Source of the DNA: Variovorax paradoxus
Lineage (GTDB): Bacteria; Pseudomonadota; Gammaproteobacteria; Burkholderiales; Burkholderiaceae_C
DNA length: 64,000 bases
Direction of reading: 5' to 3'
Assembly: GCF_022009635.1 (NCBI RefSeq)
Contig: NZ_CP091716.1
Span: 1,379,001 to 1,443,000 of the forward strand
The notes beneath the pieces were generated by a model. That model did not search any database, had not been told where the DNA came from, and saw only the letters and a list, made by a program, of their open reading frames with translations. The position numbers and the translations under genes were made by a program. Of this stretch, positions 25,970 to 34,083 are shown piece by piece; the first letter of the stretch is position 1, and each line of letters opens with the position of its first letter.

Positions 25970-28369
25970 ATGTCCCGATTTCAAGTGAAGAAGGTCGCCG
26001 TGCTCGGCGCCGGCGTGATGGGCGCGCAGATTGCGGCCCATCTCGTCAACGTGCGCGTGCCCGTTGTCCTGTTCGATCTGGCCGCAAAGGAAGGCCCGAA
26101 GAACGGCATCGTCACCCGCGCCATCGACAACCTCAAGAAGCTCAAGCCCGCGCCGCTGGGCGACGTGGCCGACGCCGTGCTGATCGAGCAGGCCAACTAC
26201 GAAGACGACCTTGCCAGGCTCGGCGAGTGCGACCTCGTCATCGAGGCCATTGCCGAGCGCATGGACTGGAAGCTCGACCTCTACAAGAAGATCGCGCCTC
26301 ACGTCGCCAAGCATTCGATCCTGGCCTCGAACACCTCGGGCCTGTCGATCACCAAGCTCAGCGAGGCGCTGCCCGAAGCCCTGAAGCCGCGCTTCTGCGG
26401 CATTCACTTCTTCAACCCGCCGCGCTACATGTTCCTGGTGGAGCTGATCAACACGCCCACCACCCAGCCGCAGGTGCTCGACGACCTCGAGGCCTTCGTC
26501 ACCAGCACGCTCGGCAAGGGCGTGGTGCGCGCGCACGACACGCCCAACTTCATCGCCAACCGTGTCGGCATTGCCGGCATGCTGGCCACGCTGAAGGAAG
26601 TCGAGAAGTTCGGTTTGACGCCCGACGTGGTGGACGACCTCACCGGCAAGAAGCTGGGCCGCGCGAGCTCGGGCACCTTCCGCACCGCCGACGTGGTGGG
26701 CCTGGACACCATGGCCCACGTCGTGAAGACGCTGCAGGACAACCTCAACGCAGAGACCGATCCGTTCTACGCCAACTTCGCGACGCCGCCGGTGCTCGCC
26801 AAGCTGCTCGAACTGGGCAACCTGGGCCAGAAGACCAAGGCCGGCTTCTTCAAGAAGGTCGGCCGCGACATCCTGCGCTTCGACCTGAAGAGCGGCGAGT
26901 ACGTGCCCGCCGGCGCCAAGGCCGACGAGGTGTACGGCCGCATGCTCAAGAAGCCTGCTGGCGAGCGCCTGAAGCTGCTGCGCGAGAGCGAAGGACCGCA
27001 GGGCCAGTTCCTCTGGGCCATCCTGCGCGACGGCTTCCACTACGCCGCCGTGCACCTGGGCGACATCGCCGAGAGCGCGCGCGACATCGACTTCGCCATG
27101 CGCTGGGGCTTCGGCATGAAGCAGGGCCCGTTCGAGCTGTGGCAGGAAGCCGGCTGGGCGCAGGTCGCCAAGTGGATCCAGGAAGACATCGACGCCGGCA
27201 AGGCGCTGAGCACCGCGCCGCTGCCCAAGTGGGTGTTCGAAGGCCCCGTGGCCGAAGCCGGCGGCGTGCACACGCCAGAAGGCTCCTGGAGCGCATCGCA
27301 GAATAAGTTCGTGCCGCAGCGCCGTCTGCCCGTGCATGACCGCCAGCTGTTCCCCGAGAGCGTGCTCGGCGCGAACGCCGCCGACGCCAACACGGCCGGC
27401 ACCACCATCAGCGACGAAGGCGACGTGCGCGTGTGGACGCTGGACGGTGAAGTGCTCATCGCCAGCATCCATTCGAAGATGCACGCCATCAGCCCCGACG
27501 TGGCCGAGGCGCTGGGCGCCGCGGTCGACCTGGCCGAAGCCGAATACAAGGGCCTGGTGATCTGGTCGCCCGACGAGATGTTCTCGGTCGGCGCCGACCT
27601 GCAGGCGATGCTGCCGGCCTTCGTGGTCGCGGGCATCGGCGCGGTCGAAGGCGCGGAAGAAGAGCTGCAGAACGTGATGCTCAAGATCCGCTATGCCAAC
27701 GTGCCGGTGATCTCCGCCGTGCGCGGCCTGGCACTGGGCGGCGGTTGCGAGCTGGCCGTGTACTCGGCCAAGCGCGTCGCCGCGATGGAAAGCTACATCG
27801 GCCTGGTCGAAGTGGGCGTGGGCCTGATCCCGGGCGCCGGCGGCCTGACCTACATCGCGCGCCGCGCGGCCGAGAATGCATCGGCCTCGACGGGCACCGA
27901 CCTGCTGCCTTTCCTGACCGAAGGTTTCACCGCCGCCGCGATGGCGAAGGTGGGCACCGGCGCGCTCGACTCGAAGAAGCTGGGCTACCTGCTCGACAGC
28001 GACGTGATCGTGCCGAACAAGGACGAGCTGCTGTACGTGGCGCTGCAACAGGCCAAGGCCATGGCCGACGCCGGCTACCGCCCGCCGCTTCGCCGCACCT
28101 TCCGCGTGGCGGGCCGCAGCGGCGCCGCCACCATCAAGGGCCAGCTCGTGAACATGCGCGACGGCGGCTTCATCAGCGCGCACGACTTCCACATCGCCAG
28201 CCTGATCGCCAATGTGGTGACTGGCGGCGACGTGGATGCGGGTTCGCTCGTGACGGAGGAATATCTGATGACGCTGGAACGCAAGGCGTTCTGCTCGCTC
28301 ATCGTGCATCCGAAGACGCAGGAGCGGATCATGGGGATGCTGAGCACGGGCAAGCCGGTGCGGAACTGA
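25970..28369 (+). CDS. FadB/FadN-type 3-hydroxyacyl-CoA dehydrogenase / enoyl-CoA hydratase
   Basis: 799 residues. The NAD-binding 3-hydroxyacyl-CoA dehydrogenase comes first (VAVLGAGVMGAQIAAHLVN near residue 8, then FFNPPRYMFLVELI and the C-terminal dehydrogenase domains to about residue 400). The enoyl-CoA hydratase domain is C-terminal (about 485-720; MFSVGADLQAML, SAVRGLALGGGCELAVY, GLIPGAGGLTYIARRA). This order is that of Bacillus FadN rather than E. coli FadB, where the hydratase is first. It catalyses the second and third steps of beta-oxidation. A DUF559 gene with flanking repeats separates it from the thiolase that normally follows directly. Confidence 0.95.
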   Translation: MSRFQVKKVAVLGAGVMGAQIAAHLVNVRVPVVLFDLAAKEGPKNGIVTRAIDNLKKLKPAPLGDVADAVLIEQANYEDDLARLGECDLVIEAIAERMDWKLDLYKKIAPHVAKHSILASNTSGLSITKLSEALPEALKPRFCGIHFFNPPRYMFLVELINTPTTQPQVLDDLEAFVTSTLGKGVVRAHDTPNFIANRVGIAGMLATLKEVEKFGLTPDVVDDLTGKKLGRASSGTFRTADVVGLDTMAHVVKTLQDNLNAETDPFYANFATPPVLAKLLELGNLGQKTKAGFFKKVGRDILRFDLKSGEYVPAGAKADEVYGRMLKKPAGERLKLLRESEGPQGQFLWAILRDGFHYAAVHLGDIAESARDIDFAMRWGFGMKQGPFELWQEAGWAQVAKWIQEDIDAGKALSTAPLPKWVFEGPVAEAGGVHTPEGSWSASQNKFVPQRRLPVHDRQLFPESVLGANAADANTAGTTISDEGDVRVWTLDGEVLIASIHSKMHAISPDVAEALGAAVDLAEAEYKGLVIWSPDEMFSVGADLQAMLPAFVVAGIGAVEGAEEELQNVMLKIRYANVPVISAVRGLALGGGCELAVYSAKRVAAMESYIGLVEVGVGLIPGAGGLTYIARRAAENASASTGTDLLPFLTEGFTAAAMAKVGTGALDSKKLGYLLDSDVIVPNKDELLYVALQQAKAMADAGYRPPLRRTFRVAGRSGAATIKGQLVNMRDGGFISAHDFHIASLIANVVTGGDVDAGSLVTEEYLMTLERKAFCSLIVHPKTQERIMGMLSTGKPVRN

Positions 28370-28386
28370 AGCGGGTATCCCTCTTT

Positions 28387-28422
28387 CTCCTTCCCCCTCT
28401 GGGGGAAGGCAGGGATGGGGGC
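28387..28422 (+). repeat. REP-like palindromic repeat, left copy flanking DUF559 gene
   Basis: 36 bases beginning CTCCTTCCCCCTCTGGGGGA and ending GGGATGGGGGC; the first part can fold as CCTTCCCCC/GGGGGAAGG with a TCT loop. Its reverse complement occurs at 28790-28825 with one difference in 36 positions. Related copies lie at 38640-38676 and 38706-38741. It lies 18 bases after the fadB stop and just upstream of the DUF559 start. Confidence 0.85.
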
Positions 28423-28431
28423 AAGCAGCCT

Positions 28432-28848
28432 ATGCAAAACCAATCCACTCCCAACGCGCAGCAGAACGCCCGTACGCTGCGACGCGAAATGACCGACTCC
28501 GAGCGCAAGCTCTGGAGCGGGCTGCGCAGCGAGCAGTTGGGAGTGAAGTTTCGCAGGCAGCATCCGCTTGGCAACTACATCGCCGATTTCGCGTGCCTCG
28601 AGCCGAAGCTGATCGTCGAACTCGACGGATCTCAACACCAGGCACAGGCCGGCTACGACGCCCGACGTGACGCCTTCCTGCGTGCGCAGGGATTCGAAGT
28701 ACTTCGCTTCGGCTCGAACGATCCGTTTGTCAATCTTGAAGGGGTGCTGCAGGCCATCGTCAATCGACTGGATGAATTGACGGCCGTCTGCCCCCATCCC
28801 AGCCTTCCCCCAGAGGGGGAAGGAGCCCAATCCAGGAGCCATCCATGA
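28432..28848 (+). CDS. DUF559 (Vsr-like, endonuclease-fold) protein
   Basis: 138 residues from ATG at 28432. The DUF559 core is clear: ARTLRREMTDSERKLWSGLR, FRRQHPLGNYIADFAC, LIVELDGSQHQ, and FLRAQGFEVLRFGSNDP. The Asp of IADF and the ExD of VELDG are the expected PD-(D/E)xK nuclease-type acidic residues; the fold is related to very-short-patch-repair endonucleases. Biological role unknown. The last about 17 codons are read through the right-hand flanking repeat, and its stop overlaps the thiolase ATG. The gene splits what is otherwise a fadB-fadA operon, and both sides carry inverted copies of the same 36-bp repeat, suggesting insertion as a unit. Confidence 0.88.
   Translation: MQNQSTPNAQQNARTLRREMTDSERKLWSGLRSEQLGVKFRRQHPLGNYIADFACLEPKLIVELDGSQHQAQAGYDARRDAFLRAQGFEVLRFGSNDPFVNLEGVLQAIVNRLDELTAVCPHPSLPPEGEGAQSRSHP
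28790..28825 (-). repeat. REP-like palindromic repeat, right copy flanking DUF559 gene
   Basis: 36 bases, inverted relative to the copy at 28387-28422, 35 of 36 positions identical. It overlaps the 3' end of the DUF559 reading frame and ends 20 bases before the thiolase start codon. Confidence 0.85.
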
Positions 28849-30041
28849 AACAAGTCCAAGACGCCTACATCGTCTCCGCCACCCGCACCCCCATCGGCAA
28901 GTCGCACCGCGGCTACTTCCGCAACTACCGCCCCGACGACCTGCTGGCCACCACGCTGCGCGCCGCGCTGGCTGCCGTGCCCAGCCTCGATCCAAAGGCC
29001 ATCGAAGACATCATCTGCGGCTGCGCGATTCCCGAATCGCAGCAGGGCCTGAACGTCGCGCGCATCGGCGCGGTGCTGGCCGGCCTGCCGACCAGCGTCG
29101 GCGGCATCACCGTCAACCGCTTCTGCGCATCGGGCCTGTCGGCCGTGCAGATGGCCGCCGACCGCATCCGCGTCGGCGAGGCCGACGTGATGATCGCTGC
29201 CGGCGTCGAGAGCATGAGCATGGTGCCGATGATGGGCAACTCGCCCTCGCTGTCGCCCTCGATCTTCGAGCGCGAAGGTGATGTGGGCATCGCCTACGGC
29301 ATGGGCCTCACCGCCGAGAAGGTCGCGCAGCAGTGGAAGGTGAGCCGCGAGGCGCAGGACGAGTTCGCGCTCGCCTCGCACCAGAAGGCGCTGGCCGCGC
29401 AGAAGGCCGGCAAGTTCGCCGACGAGATCACGCCCATCGAAGTGACCGACCGCACGCCGAACCTCGAGACCGGCGAATCGATCGCCAAGACCCGCACCGT
29501 CAACCTCGACGAAGGCGCGCGCCCCGACACCAGCCTCGAAGGCCTGGCCAAGCTGCGCACCGTGTTCGCCGCGCGCGGCACGGTGACGGCCGGCAACAGC
29601 TCGCAGACCTCGGACGGCGCCGGCGCGCTGATCCTGGCCAGCGAGAAGGCGGTGAAGCAATACGGCCTCACGCCGCTCGCGCGCTTCGTGAGCTTCGCGA
29701 GCAAGGGCGTGCCGCCGCACATCATGGGCATCGGCCCGATCGAGGCGATTCCGGCCGCGCTGCGCTATGCGGGCCTGAAGCACGAGGACATCGACTGGTT
29801 CGAACTGAACGAAGCCTTCGCCGCGCAGTCGCTCGCCGTCATCAACACGCTGGGCCTCGATCCGTCGAAGGTCAACCCGATGGGCGGCGCCATCGCGCTG
29901 GGCCATCCGCTGGGTGCCACGGGCGCCATCCGCTCGGCCACCGTGGTGCACGCGCTGCGTCGCGAGAACCTGAAGTACGGCATGGTCACGATGTGCGTGG
30001 GCATGGGGCAGGGCGCAGCCGGTATTTTCGAAAGGGTCTGA
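28845..30041 (+). CDS. fadA: Acetyl-CoA acyltransferase (thiolase)
   Basis: 398 residues. Thiolase I motifs: nucleophile Cys in VNRFCASGLSAVQMAADRI near residue 92, NEAFAAQSLAV with the active-site Asn/His region, GGAIALGHPLGATGAI, and the C-terminal second Cys in VTMCVGMGQGAAGIFE. It cleaves 3-ketoacyl-CoA with CoA, the last step of beta-oxidation, and pairs with the FadB/FadN-type protein. Its start overlaps the stop of the DUF559 gene, so it depends on read-through translation or on transcripts crossing the inserted gene and repeats. Confidence 0.94.
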   Translation: MKQVQDAYIVSATRTPIGKSHRGYFRNYRPDDLLATTLRAALAAVPSLDPKAIEDIICGCAIPESQQGLNVARIGAVLAGLPTSVGGITVNRFCASGLSAVQMAADRIRVGEADVMIAAGVESMSMVPMMGNSPSLSPSIFEREGDVGIAYGMGLTAEKVAQQWKVSREAQDEFALASHQKALAAQKAGKFADEITPIEVTDRTPNLETGESIAKTRTVNLDEGARPDTSLEGLAKLRTVFAARGTVTAGNSSQTSDGAGALILASEKAVKQYGLTPLARFVSFASKGVPPHIMGIGPIEAIPAALRYAGLKHEDIDWFELNEAFAAQSLAVINTLGLDPSKVNPMGGAIALGHPLGATGAIRSATVVHALRRENLKYGMVTMCVGMGQGAAGIFERV

Positions 30042-30096
30042 CCCGCAGCGCGCAAGACACCGCTACGAGTGTCGGCACAACGAAGGAGACAACTTC

Positions 30097-31002
30097 ATGC
30101 AGACGCAGCAGCAGCTTCCGGTCGACGGCGGCGCGCAGCAACTGGCGGTGCGCCGCTACGAGCCCGTCGGCGCGCCGCGCGCCAGCATCGTCATCGGCGG
30201 TGCGATGGGCGTGCGCCAGTCCTTCTACGAACCCTTCGCGCAGTGGCTTGCCGAGCAGCAGGGCCTGCGCGTCTGGACCTTCGACTACCGGGGCTCGGGC
30301 GACTCGCGCGGCAACGAGCCGTTGCGCGAAGTGAAGGCCGACCTGTTCGACTGGGCCCGCGACTACGAAGCAGTGATCGATGCCGCCAAGACCGCGCTGC
30401 CCGATGAGCCGCTCTACCTGCTGGGCCACAGCCTCGGCGCGCAGCTGCCGGGCTTCCTGCAGCGGCCCGAGCAGGTCGACGGCCTCGTCAGCATCGCGGC
30501 GGGCAGCGGCTACTGGCGCGAGAACGCGCCGAAGCTCAAGCGCGGCATCCTCTACTTCTGGTTCGTGCTGGTGCCGCTGGTCACGCGGCTGTTCGGCTAC
30601 TTCCCTGGCCGCAAGCTGAGGAAGGTGGGCGACCTGCCGCGCGGCGTGATCCTGCAGTGGCGGCGCTGGTGCCTCAATCCGCGCTACAGCGTGGGCGCCG
30701 AAGGCAAGCTCGCGTCGCAGAGCTACAACCGCGTGCGCTTTCCGGTGCTCGCGCTGTCGATGACCGACGACGAACTCATGACGCTCGCGGGCACGCAAAG
30801 CCTCGTGAGCTTCTATGCCGGCGCGCCGAGCGCGGTCGAGCGCATCGCGCCGGCCGACGTGCAGGCGCGGCGCATCGGCCACTTCGGTTTCTTCCGCGAG
30901 CAGTTCAGCCAGAGCCTGTGGCCGAGCACGGCCGACAAGCTGCACAGGCTGGCTTCGCTTACCGCAGTGCAGCACGCCGGCGTCCCGCACACGACTGCGT
31001 GA
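30097..31002 (+). CDS. Alpha/beta hydrolase (serine aminopeptidase/monoglyceride lipase-like)
   Basis: 301 residues with an alpha/beta hydrolase fold: FDYRGSGDSRGNE oxyanion region, the nucleophile elbow LLGHSLGAQLPGF near residue 110 (Ser in GHSLG), a late Asp in SMTDDELMT and a His in RRIGHFGFFREQF. This group cleaves esters or thioesters of lipids. It has a good ribosome-binding site (GAAGGAGA) and is in the beta-oxidation gene row, so a role in releasing or handling acyl groups is plausible. Substrate unknown. Confidence 0.82.
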   Translation: MQTQQQLPVDGGAQQLAVRRYEPVGAPRASIVIGGAMGVRQSFYEPFAQWLAEQQGLRVWTFDYRGSGDSRGNEPLREVKADLFDWARDYEAVIDAAKTALPDEPLYLLGHSLGAQLPGFLQRPEQVDGLVSIAAGSGYWRENAPKLKRGILYFWFVLVPLVTRLFGYFPGRKLRKVGDLPRGVILQWRRWCLNPRYSVGAEGKLASQSYNRVRFPVLALSMTDDELMTLAGTQSLVSFYAGAPSAVERIAPADVQARRIGHFGFFREQFSQSLWPSTADKLHRLASLTAVQHAGVPHTTA

Positions 31003-31031
31003 GCGCACCCACCGGAGGCACACTGCCGATC

Positions 31032-31868
31032 ATGACGACGAGCACGCACCCCTTCGACAAAGCCCTGACGATCCACCACAGCGACCTTCGCGTGGGGCAC
31101 TTCACCGGCACCACCAGCCCCGACTACTGGAACATGGTCGGGCCCTTCGGCGGCACCACCGCGGCCCTCGTGCTGCAGTCGGTGATGCAGCACCCCGATG
31201 TGCTCGGCACGCCCATCGCGCTCACCGTCAACTACGCCGCCGCGCTCGAAGCCGGCGCGTTCGACATCCAGGCCACGGCCGTGCGCACCAACCGCTCGAC
31301 ACAACACTGGACGGTGCAGATCACCCAGCCCGGTACCGGCGGCGCGCCCAACATGACGACCACCGCCACCGTGGTGACGGCCGCGCGCCGCGACACCTGG
31401 GGCGAGAGCGACATGCCGATGCCCGAGTCGCCGAGGCCCGAGGCGGTCGAGCGCATGACCATCGGCCCCTCCGGCGTGGCCTGGATCAACCAGTACGAGA
31501 TGCGCCCCTTCAGCGGTGGCATTCCCTCGAAGTGGGACGCCAGCCTGCACCACAGCGAGACGCGCATCTGGCTGCGCGACGCGCAACCGCGGCCCCTGGA
31601 CTTCGCCTCGCTCGCCGCGATGAGCGACATGTTCTATCCGCGCGTGTGGCTGCGCCGCGCGAAGCACGTGCCGGCGGGCACGGTGTCGATCACCACCTAC
31701 TTCCACGCCGGGCCGGAGCAACTGGCCGAGGTCGGCACGGGCTATCTGCTGGGCCGCGCGGCGGGGCAGCAGTTCTTCAACGGTTTCTTCGACCAGTCGG
31801 CGCATCTGTGGAGCGAGAAGGGCGTGCTGCTGGCCACCTCGAACCAGATCGTCTACTACAAGGAATGA
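31032..31868 (+). CDS. Acyl-CoA thioesterase family protein (double hot-dog)
   Basis: 278 residues from ATG at 31032. Two hot-dog halves can be recognised: GHFTGTTSPDYWNMVGPFGGTTAALVLQSVMQHPD, a TesB-like N-terminal motif, and the second half around FASLAAMSDMFYPRVWLRRAKHVPAGTVSITTYFHAG. The end, LLATSNQIVYYKE, is also typical of the thioesterase family. It would hydrolyse acyl-CoA to free acid and CoA in the cytoplasm. It is two bases before the next SDR start, in a tightly packed row of lipid genes. Confidence 0.82.
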   Translation: MTTSTHPFDKALTIHHSDLRVGHFTGTTSPDYWNMVGPFGGTTAALVLQSVMQHPDVLGTPIALTVNYAAALEAGAFDIQATAVRTNRSTQHWTVQITQPGTGGAPNMTTTATVVTAARRDTWGESDMPMPESPRPEAVERMTIGPSGVAWINQYEMRPFSGGIPSKWDASLHHSETRIWLRDAQPRPLDFASLAAMSDMFYPRVWLRRAKHVPAGTVSITTYFHAGPEQLAEVGTGYLLGRAAGQQFFNGFFDQSAHLWSEKGVLLATSNQIVYYKE

Positions 31869-31870
31869 AC

Positions 31871-32620
31871 ATGGCTACTCTGCAAAAGGCCGCACTCATC
31901 GTCGGCGCCGGCGACGCCACCGGCGGTGCCATTGCCCGCCGTTTCGCGCGCGAGGGCTTCGCCACCTGCGTCACGCGGCGCAGCCTCGACAAGCTGCAGC
32001 CGCTGGTCGCGCAGATCGAGGCCGACGGTGGCCGCGCGCATGCCTTTGCCTGCGACGCGCGCAAGGAAGAAGAAGTGGTCGCGCTCGTCGAGCAGATCGA
32101 ATCGACCATCGGGCCGATCGAGGTGATGGTGTTCAACATCGGCGCCAACGTGCCCGAGAGCATCCTGAACGAGACCGCGCGCAAGTACTTCAAGGTGTGG
32201 GAGATGGCCTGCTTCTCGGGCTTTCTCAACGGCCGCGAAGTGGCGAAGCGGATGGTGGCGCGCGAGATTCCCCAGGGAGGCCATCGCGGCACGATCATCT
32301 TCACCGGCGCCACGGCATCGCTGCGCGGCGCGGCCAACTTCGGCGCCTTCTCGGGTGCCAAGATGGCGTTGCGCGCGCTGGCCCAGTCGATGGCGCGCGA
32401 GCTTGGACCGCAGGGCATTCATGTGGCGCACGTGGTGGTCGACGGCGCCATCGACACCGAATTCATCCGCAGCAACTTCCCCGAGCGCTATGCGCTGAAG
32501 GAAAACGACGGCATCCTGAACCCCGACCACATCGCCGACAGCTACTGGATGCTCCATGCCCAGCCGCGCGACGCATGGACGCACGAACTCGACCTGCGGC
32601 CCTGGTCCGAGAAGTTCTGA
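31871..32620 (+). CDS. SDR-family oxidoreductase
   Basis: 249 residues. The ATG at 31871 is chosen because AAGGA lies six bases before it; an ATG at 31865 overlaps the previous stop. The nucleotide-binding loop is the atypical VGAGDATGGAIA, with VTRRSLDKL after the second strand. It has FNIGANVPES where classical SDRs have NNAG, IFTGATASLRG, and FSGAKMAL in place of the usual Tyr-x-x-x-Lys: the Tyr position is occupied by Phe or Ser. Thus the catalytic Tyr may be missing, and the protein may be a non-standard or inactive SDR. Sits in the lipid gene row. Confidence 0.78.
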   Translation: MATLQKAALIVGAGDATGGAIARRFAREGFATCVTRRSLDKLQPLVAQIEADGGRAHAFACDARKEEEVVALVEQIESTIGPIEVMVFNIGANVPESILNETARKYFKVWEMACFSGFLNGREVAKRMVAREIPQGGHRGTIIFTGATASLRGAANFGAFSGAKMALRALAQSMARELGPQGIHVAHVVVDGAIDTEFIRSNFPERYALKENDGILNPDHIADSYWMLHAQPRDAWTHELDLRPWSEKF

Positions 32621-32646
32621 AGAATTCCGCGAAGGAGACAACGCCA

Positions 32647-33243
32647 ATGACCAAATCCGTCGACTTCTATTTCGACTTCGGCAGCCCCGCCGCCTACCTG
32701 GCCGCGACGCAGCTGCCGCATGTCTGCGCCGACACCGGCGCCGAGCTGGTGTGGAAGCCCATGCTGCTCGGCGGCGTGTTCCAGGCGACGGGCAACCACT
32801 CGCCCGCCGAGATCAAGCCCAAGGGGCCCTACATGACGGCAGACCTGAAGCGCTTCGCCAGGCGCTACGGCGTGCCCTTCGCGCACAACCCGCACTTTCC
32901 GATCAACACGCTGCTGCTGATGCGCGGGGCCACCGGCATCCAGATGAAGGAGCCGGAGCGCTTCGGCGCATACGTCGATGCGGTCTACCACGCGATGTGG
33001 GTCGAACCCCGGAACCTCAACGACTCCGCCACCGTCGGCGCCGTCTTGCAAAATGCAGGCTTCGACGCCGCGGGGCTGCTCGCGCTGGCCGGCGCGCAGG
33101 AAACCAAAGACCGGCTCAAGGCCGTCACGCAGGAAGCAGTGGATCGCGGCGTGTTCGGCGCGCCCACCATGTTCGTCGGCGACGAAATGTTCTGGGGCCA
33201 GGACCGGCTCGAATTCGTACGCGAAGCACTTGCCGCCGCCTGA
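32647..33243 (+). CDS. DsbA-family 2-hydroxychromene-2-carboxylate isomerase-like protein
   Basis: 198 residues. The fold is that of kappa-class glutathione transferase/2-hydroxychromene-2-carboxylate isomerase: VDFYFDFGSPAAYLAATQLP, WKPMLLGGVFQATGNHSP, and FGAPTMFVGDEMFWGQDRLEFV at the end. The first known members isomerise naphthalene breakdown products using glutathione, but many are in fatty-acid gene rows with unknown function. It has Ser in the FGSPAAY position that activates glutathione. It lies 26 bases after the SDR and 36 before the enoyl-CoA hydratase gene. Confidence 0.83.
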   Translation: MTKSVDFYFDFGSPAAYLAATQLPHVCADTGAELVWKPMLLGGVFQATGNHSPAEIKPKGPYMTADLKRFARRYGVPFAHNPHFPINTLLLMRGATGIQMKEPERFGAYVDAVYHAMWVEPRNLNDSATVGAVLQNAGFDAAGLLALAGAQETKDRLKAVTQEAVDRGVFGAPTMFVGDEMFWGQDRLEFVREALAAA

Positions 33244-33279
33244 GGGCGGCACACCACCCGTTCTATCCAAGGATTTTTT

Positions 33280-34044
33280 ATGAGCGACATCCTCGTCCAC
33301 ACCGAAGCTGGTGTGATGACCATCACCTTCAATCGCGTCGACAAGAAGAACTCGATCACCAGCAGCATGTACGCCGAACTGGCTGCAGCGCTGGCCACGG
33401 CCGAAAGCGAAGCGGCCGTGCGCTGCGTGCTGATCCAGGGCGACCCGACGATCTTCAGCGCGGGCAACGACATCGGCGACTTCCTCAACGGCCCGCCGTC
33501 GACCGAAGAATCGCCGGTGTTCCGCTTCCTGCGCGGCATCGCGACCTTCCCCAAGCCCATCGTCGCCTCGGTGTGCGGCCCGGCCGTGGGCATCGGCACC
33601 ACGATGCTGTTCCACTGCGACCTGGTCTATGCGGGCGACAACGCGGCCTTCTCGATGCCTTTCGTGAACCTGGGCCTGTGCCCCGAGGCGGCCTCGAGCC
33701 TGCTGGTGCCGCAGATGCTGGGCTATCACCGCGCGGCCGAGGCGCTGCTGCTGGGCGAGCCTTTCATGGCCGAGGCCGCGCTCGAAGTGGGCCTGGTCAA
33801 CCGCGTGGTGCCGCCGACCGAAGCCAACGGCATCGCGCAGATGCAGGCCCGCAAGCTCGCCGCCAAGCCGCTGAGCGCGCTGATCGAGACCAAGCGCCTG
33901 CTGAAGAAGGCGCAGATGCCCGCCGTGCTCGAGCGCATGGGCGAGGAGGGCGCGAGCTTCGGCCGCATGCTGCGCGAACCGGCGGCGCGCGAGGCCTTCG
34001 GTGCGTTCATGGAGAAGCGCAAGCCTGATTTCTCGAAGGTCTGA
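33280..34044 (+). CDS. Enoyl-CoA hydratase/isomerase family protein
   Basis: 254 residues of the crotonase fold: ITFNRVDKKNSITSSMYAEL, IFSAGNDIGDFLN for the oxyanion hole, ASVCGPAVGIGTTMLFHCDLVYAGDNA, and PFVNLGLCPEAASSLLVPQMLG. The Asp/Glu pattern (GLCPEAASS, one Glu) is more like the isomerase or side-activity members than the two-Glu hydratases. It hydrates or isomerises acyl-CoA in a beta-oxidation row. Last gene of the row; an unrelated substrate-binding protein follows after 39 bases. Confidence 0.87.
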   Translation: MSDILVHTEAGVMTITFNRVDKKNSITSSMYAELAAALATAESEAAVRCVLIQGDPTIFSAGNDIGDFLNGPPSTEESPVFRFLRGIATFPKPIVASVCGPAVGIGTTMLFHCDLVYAGDNAAFSMPFVNLGLCPEAASSLLVPQMLGYHRAAEALLLGEPFMAEAALEVGLVNRVVPPTEANGIAQMQARKLAAKPLSALIETKRLLKKAQMPAVLERMGEEGASFGRMLREPAAREAFGAFMEKRKPDFSKV

Positions 34045-34083
34045 TCGAGGTGTTTCCGCACTTGCGCGCGTACACTGTCCCGC

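Noticed and set aside
25352..28309. A 985-codon open frame on the bottom strand over fadB
   Set aside because: It is a shadow of the well-supported FadB/FadN gene; long antisense frames are common at this G+C and it has no family likeness.
28432..28848. DUF559 protein as a toxin-antitoxin partner
   Set aside because: There is no second small gene beside it; both neighbours are beta-oxidation enzymes and the frame ends in the repeat.
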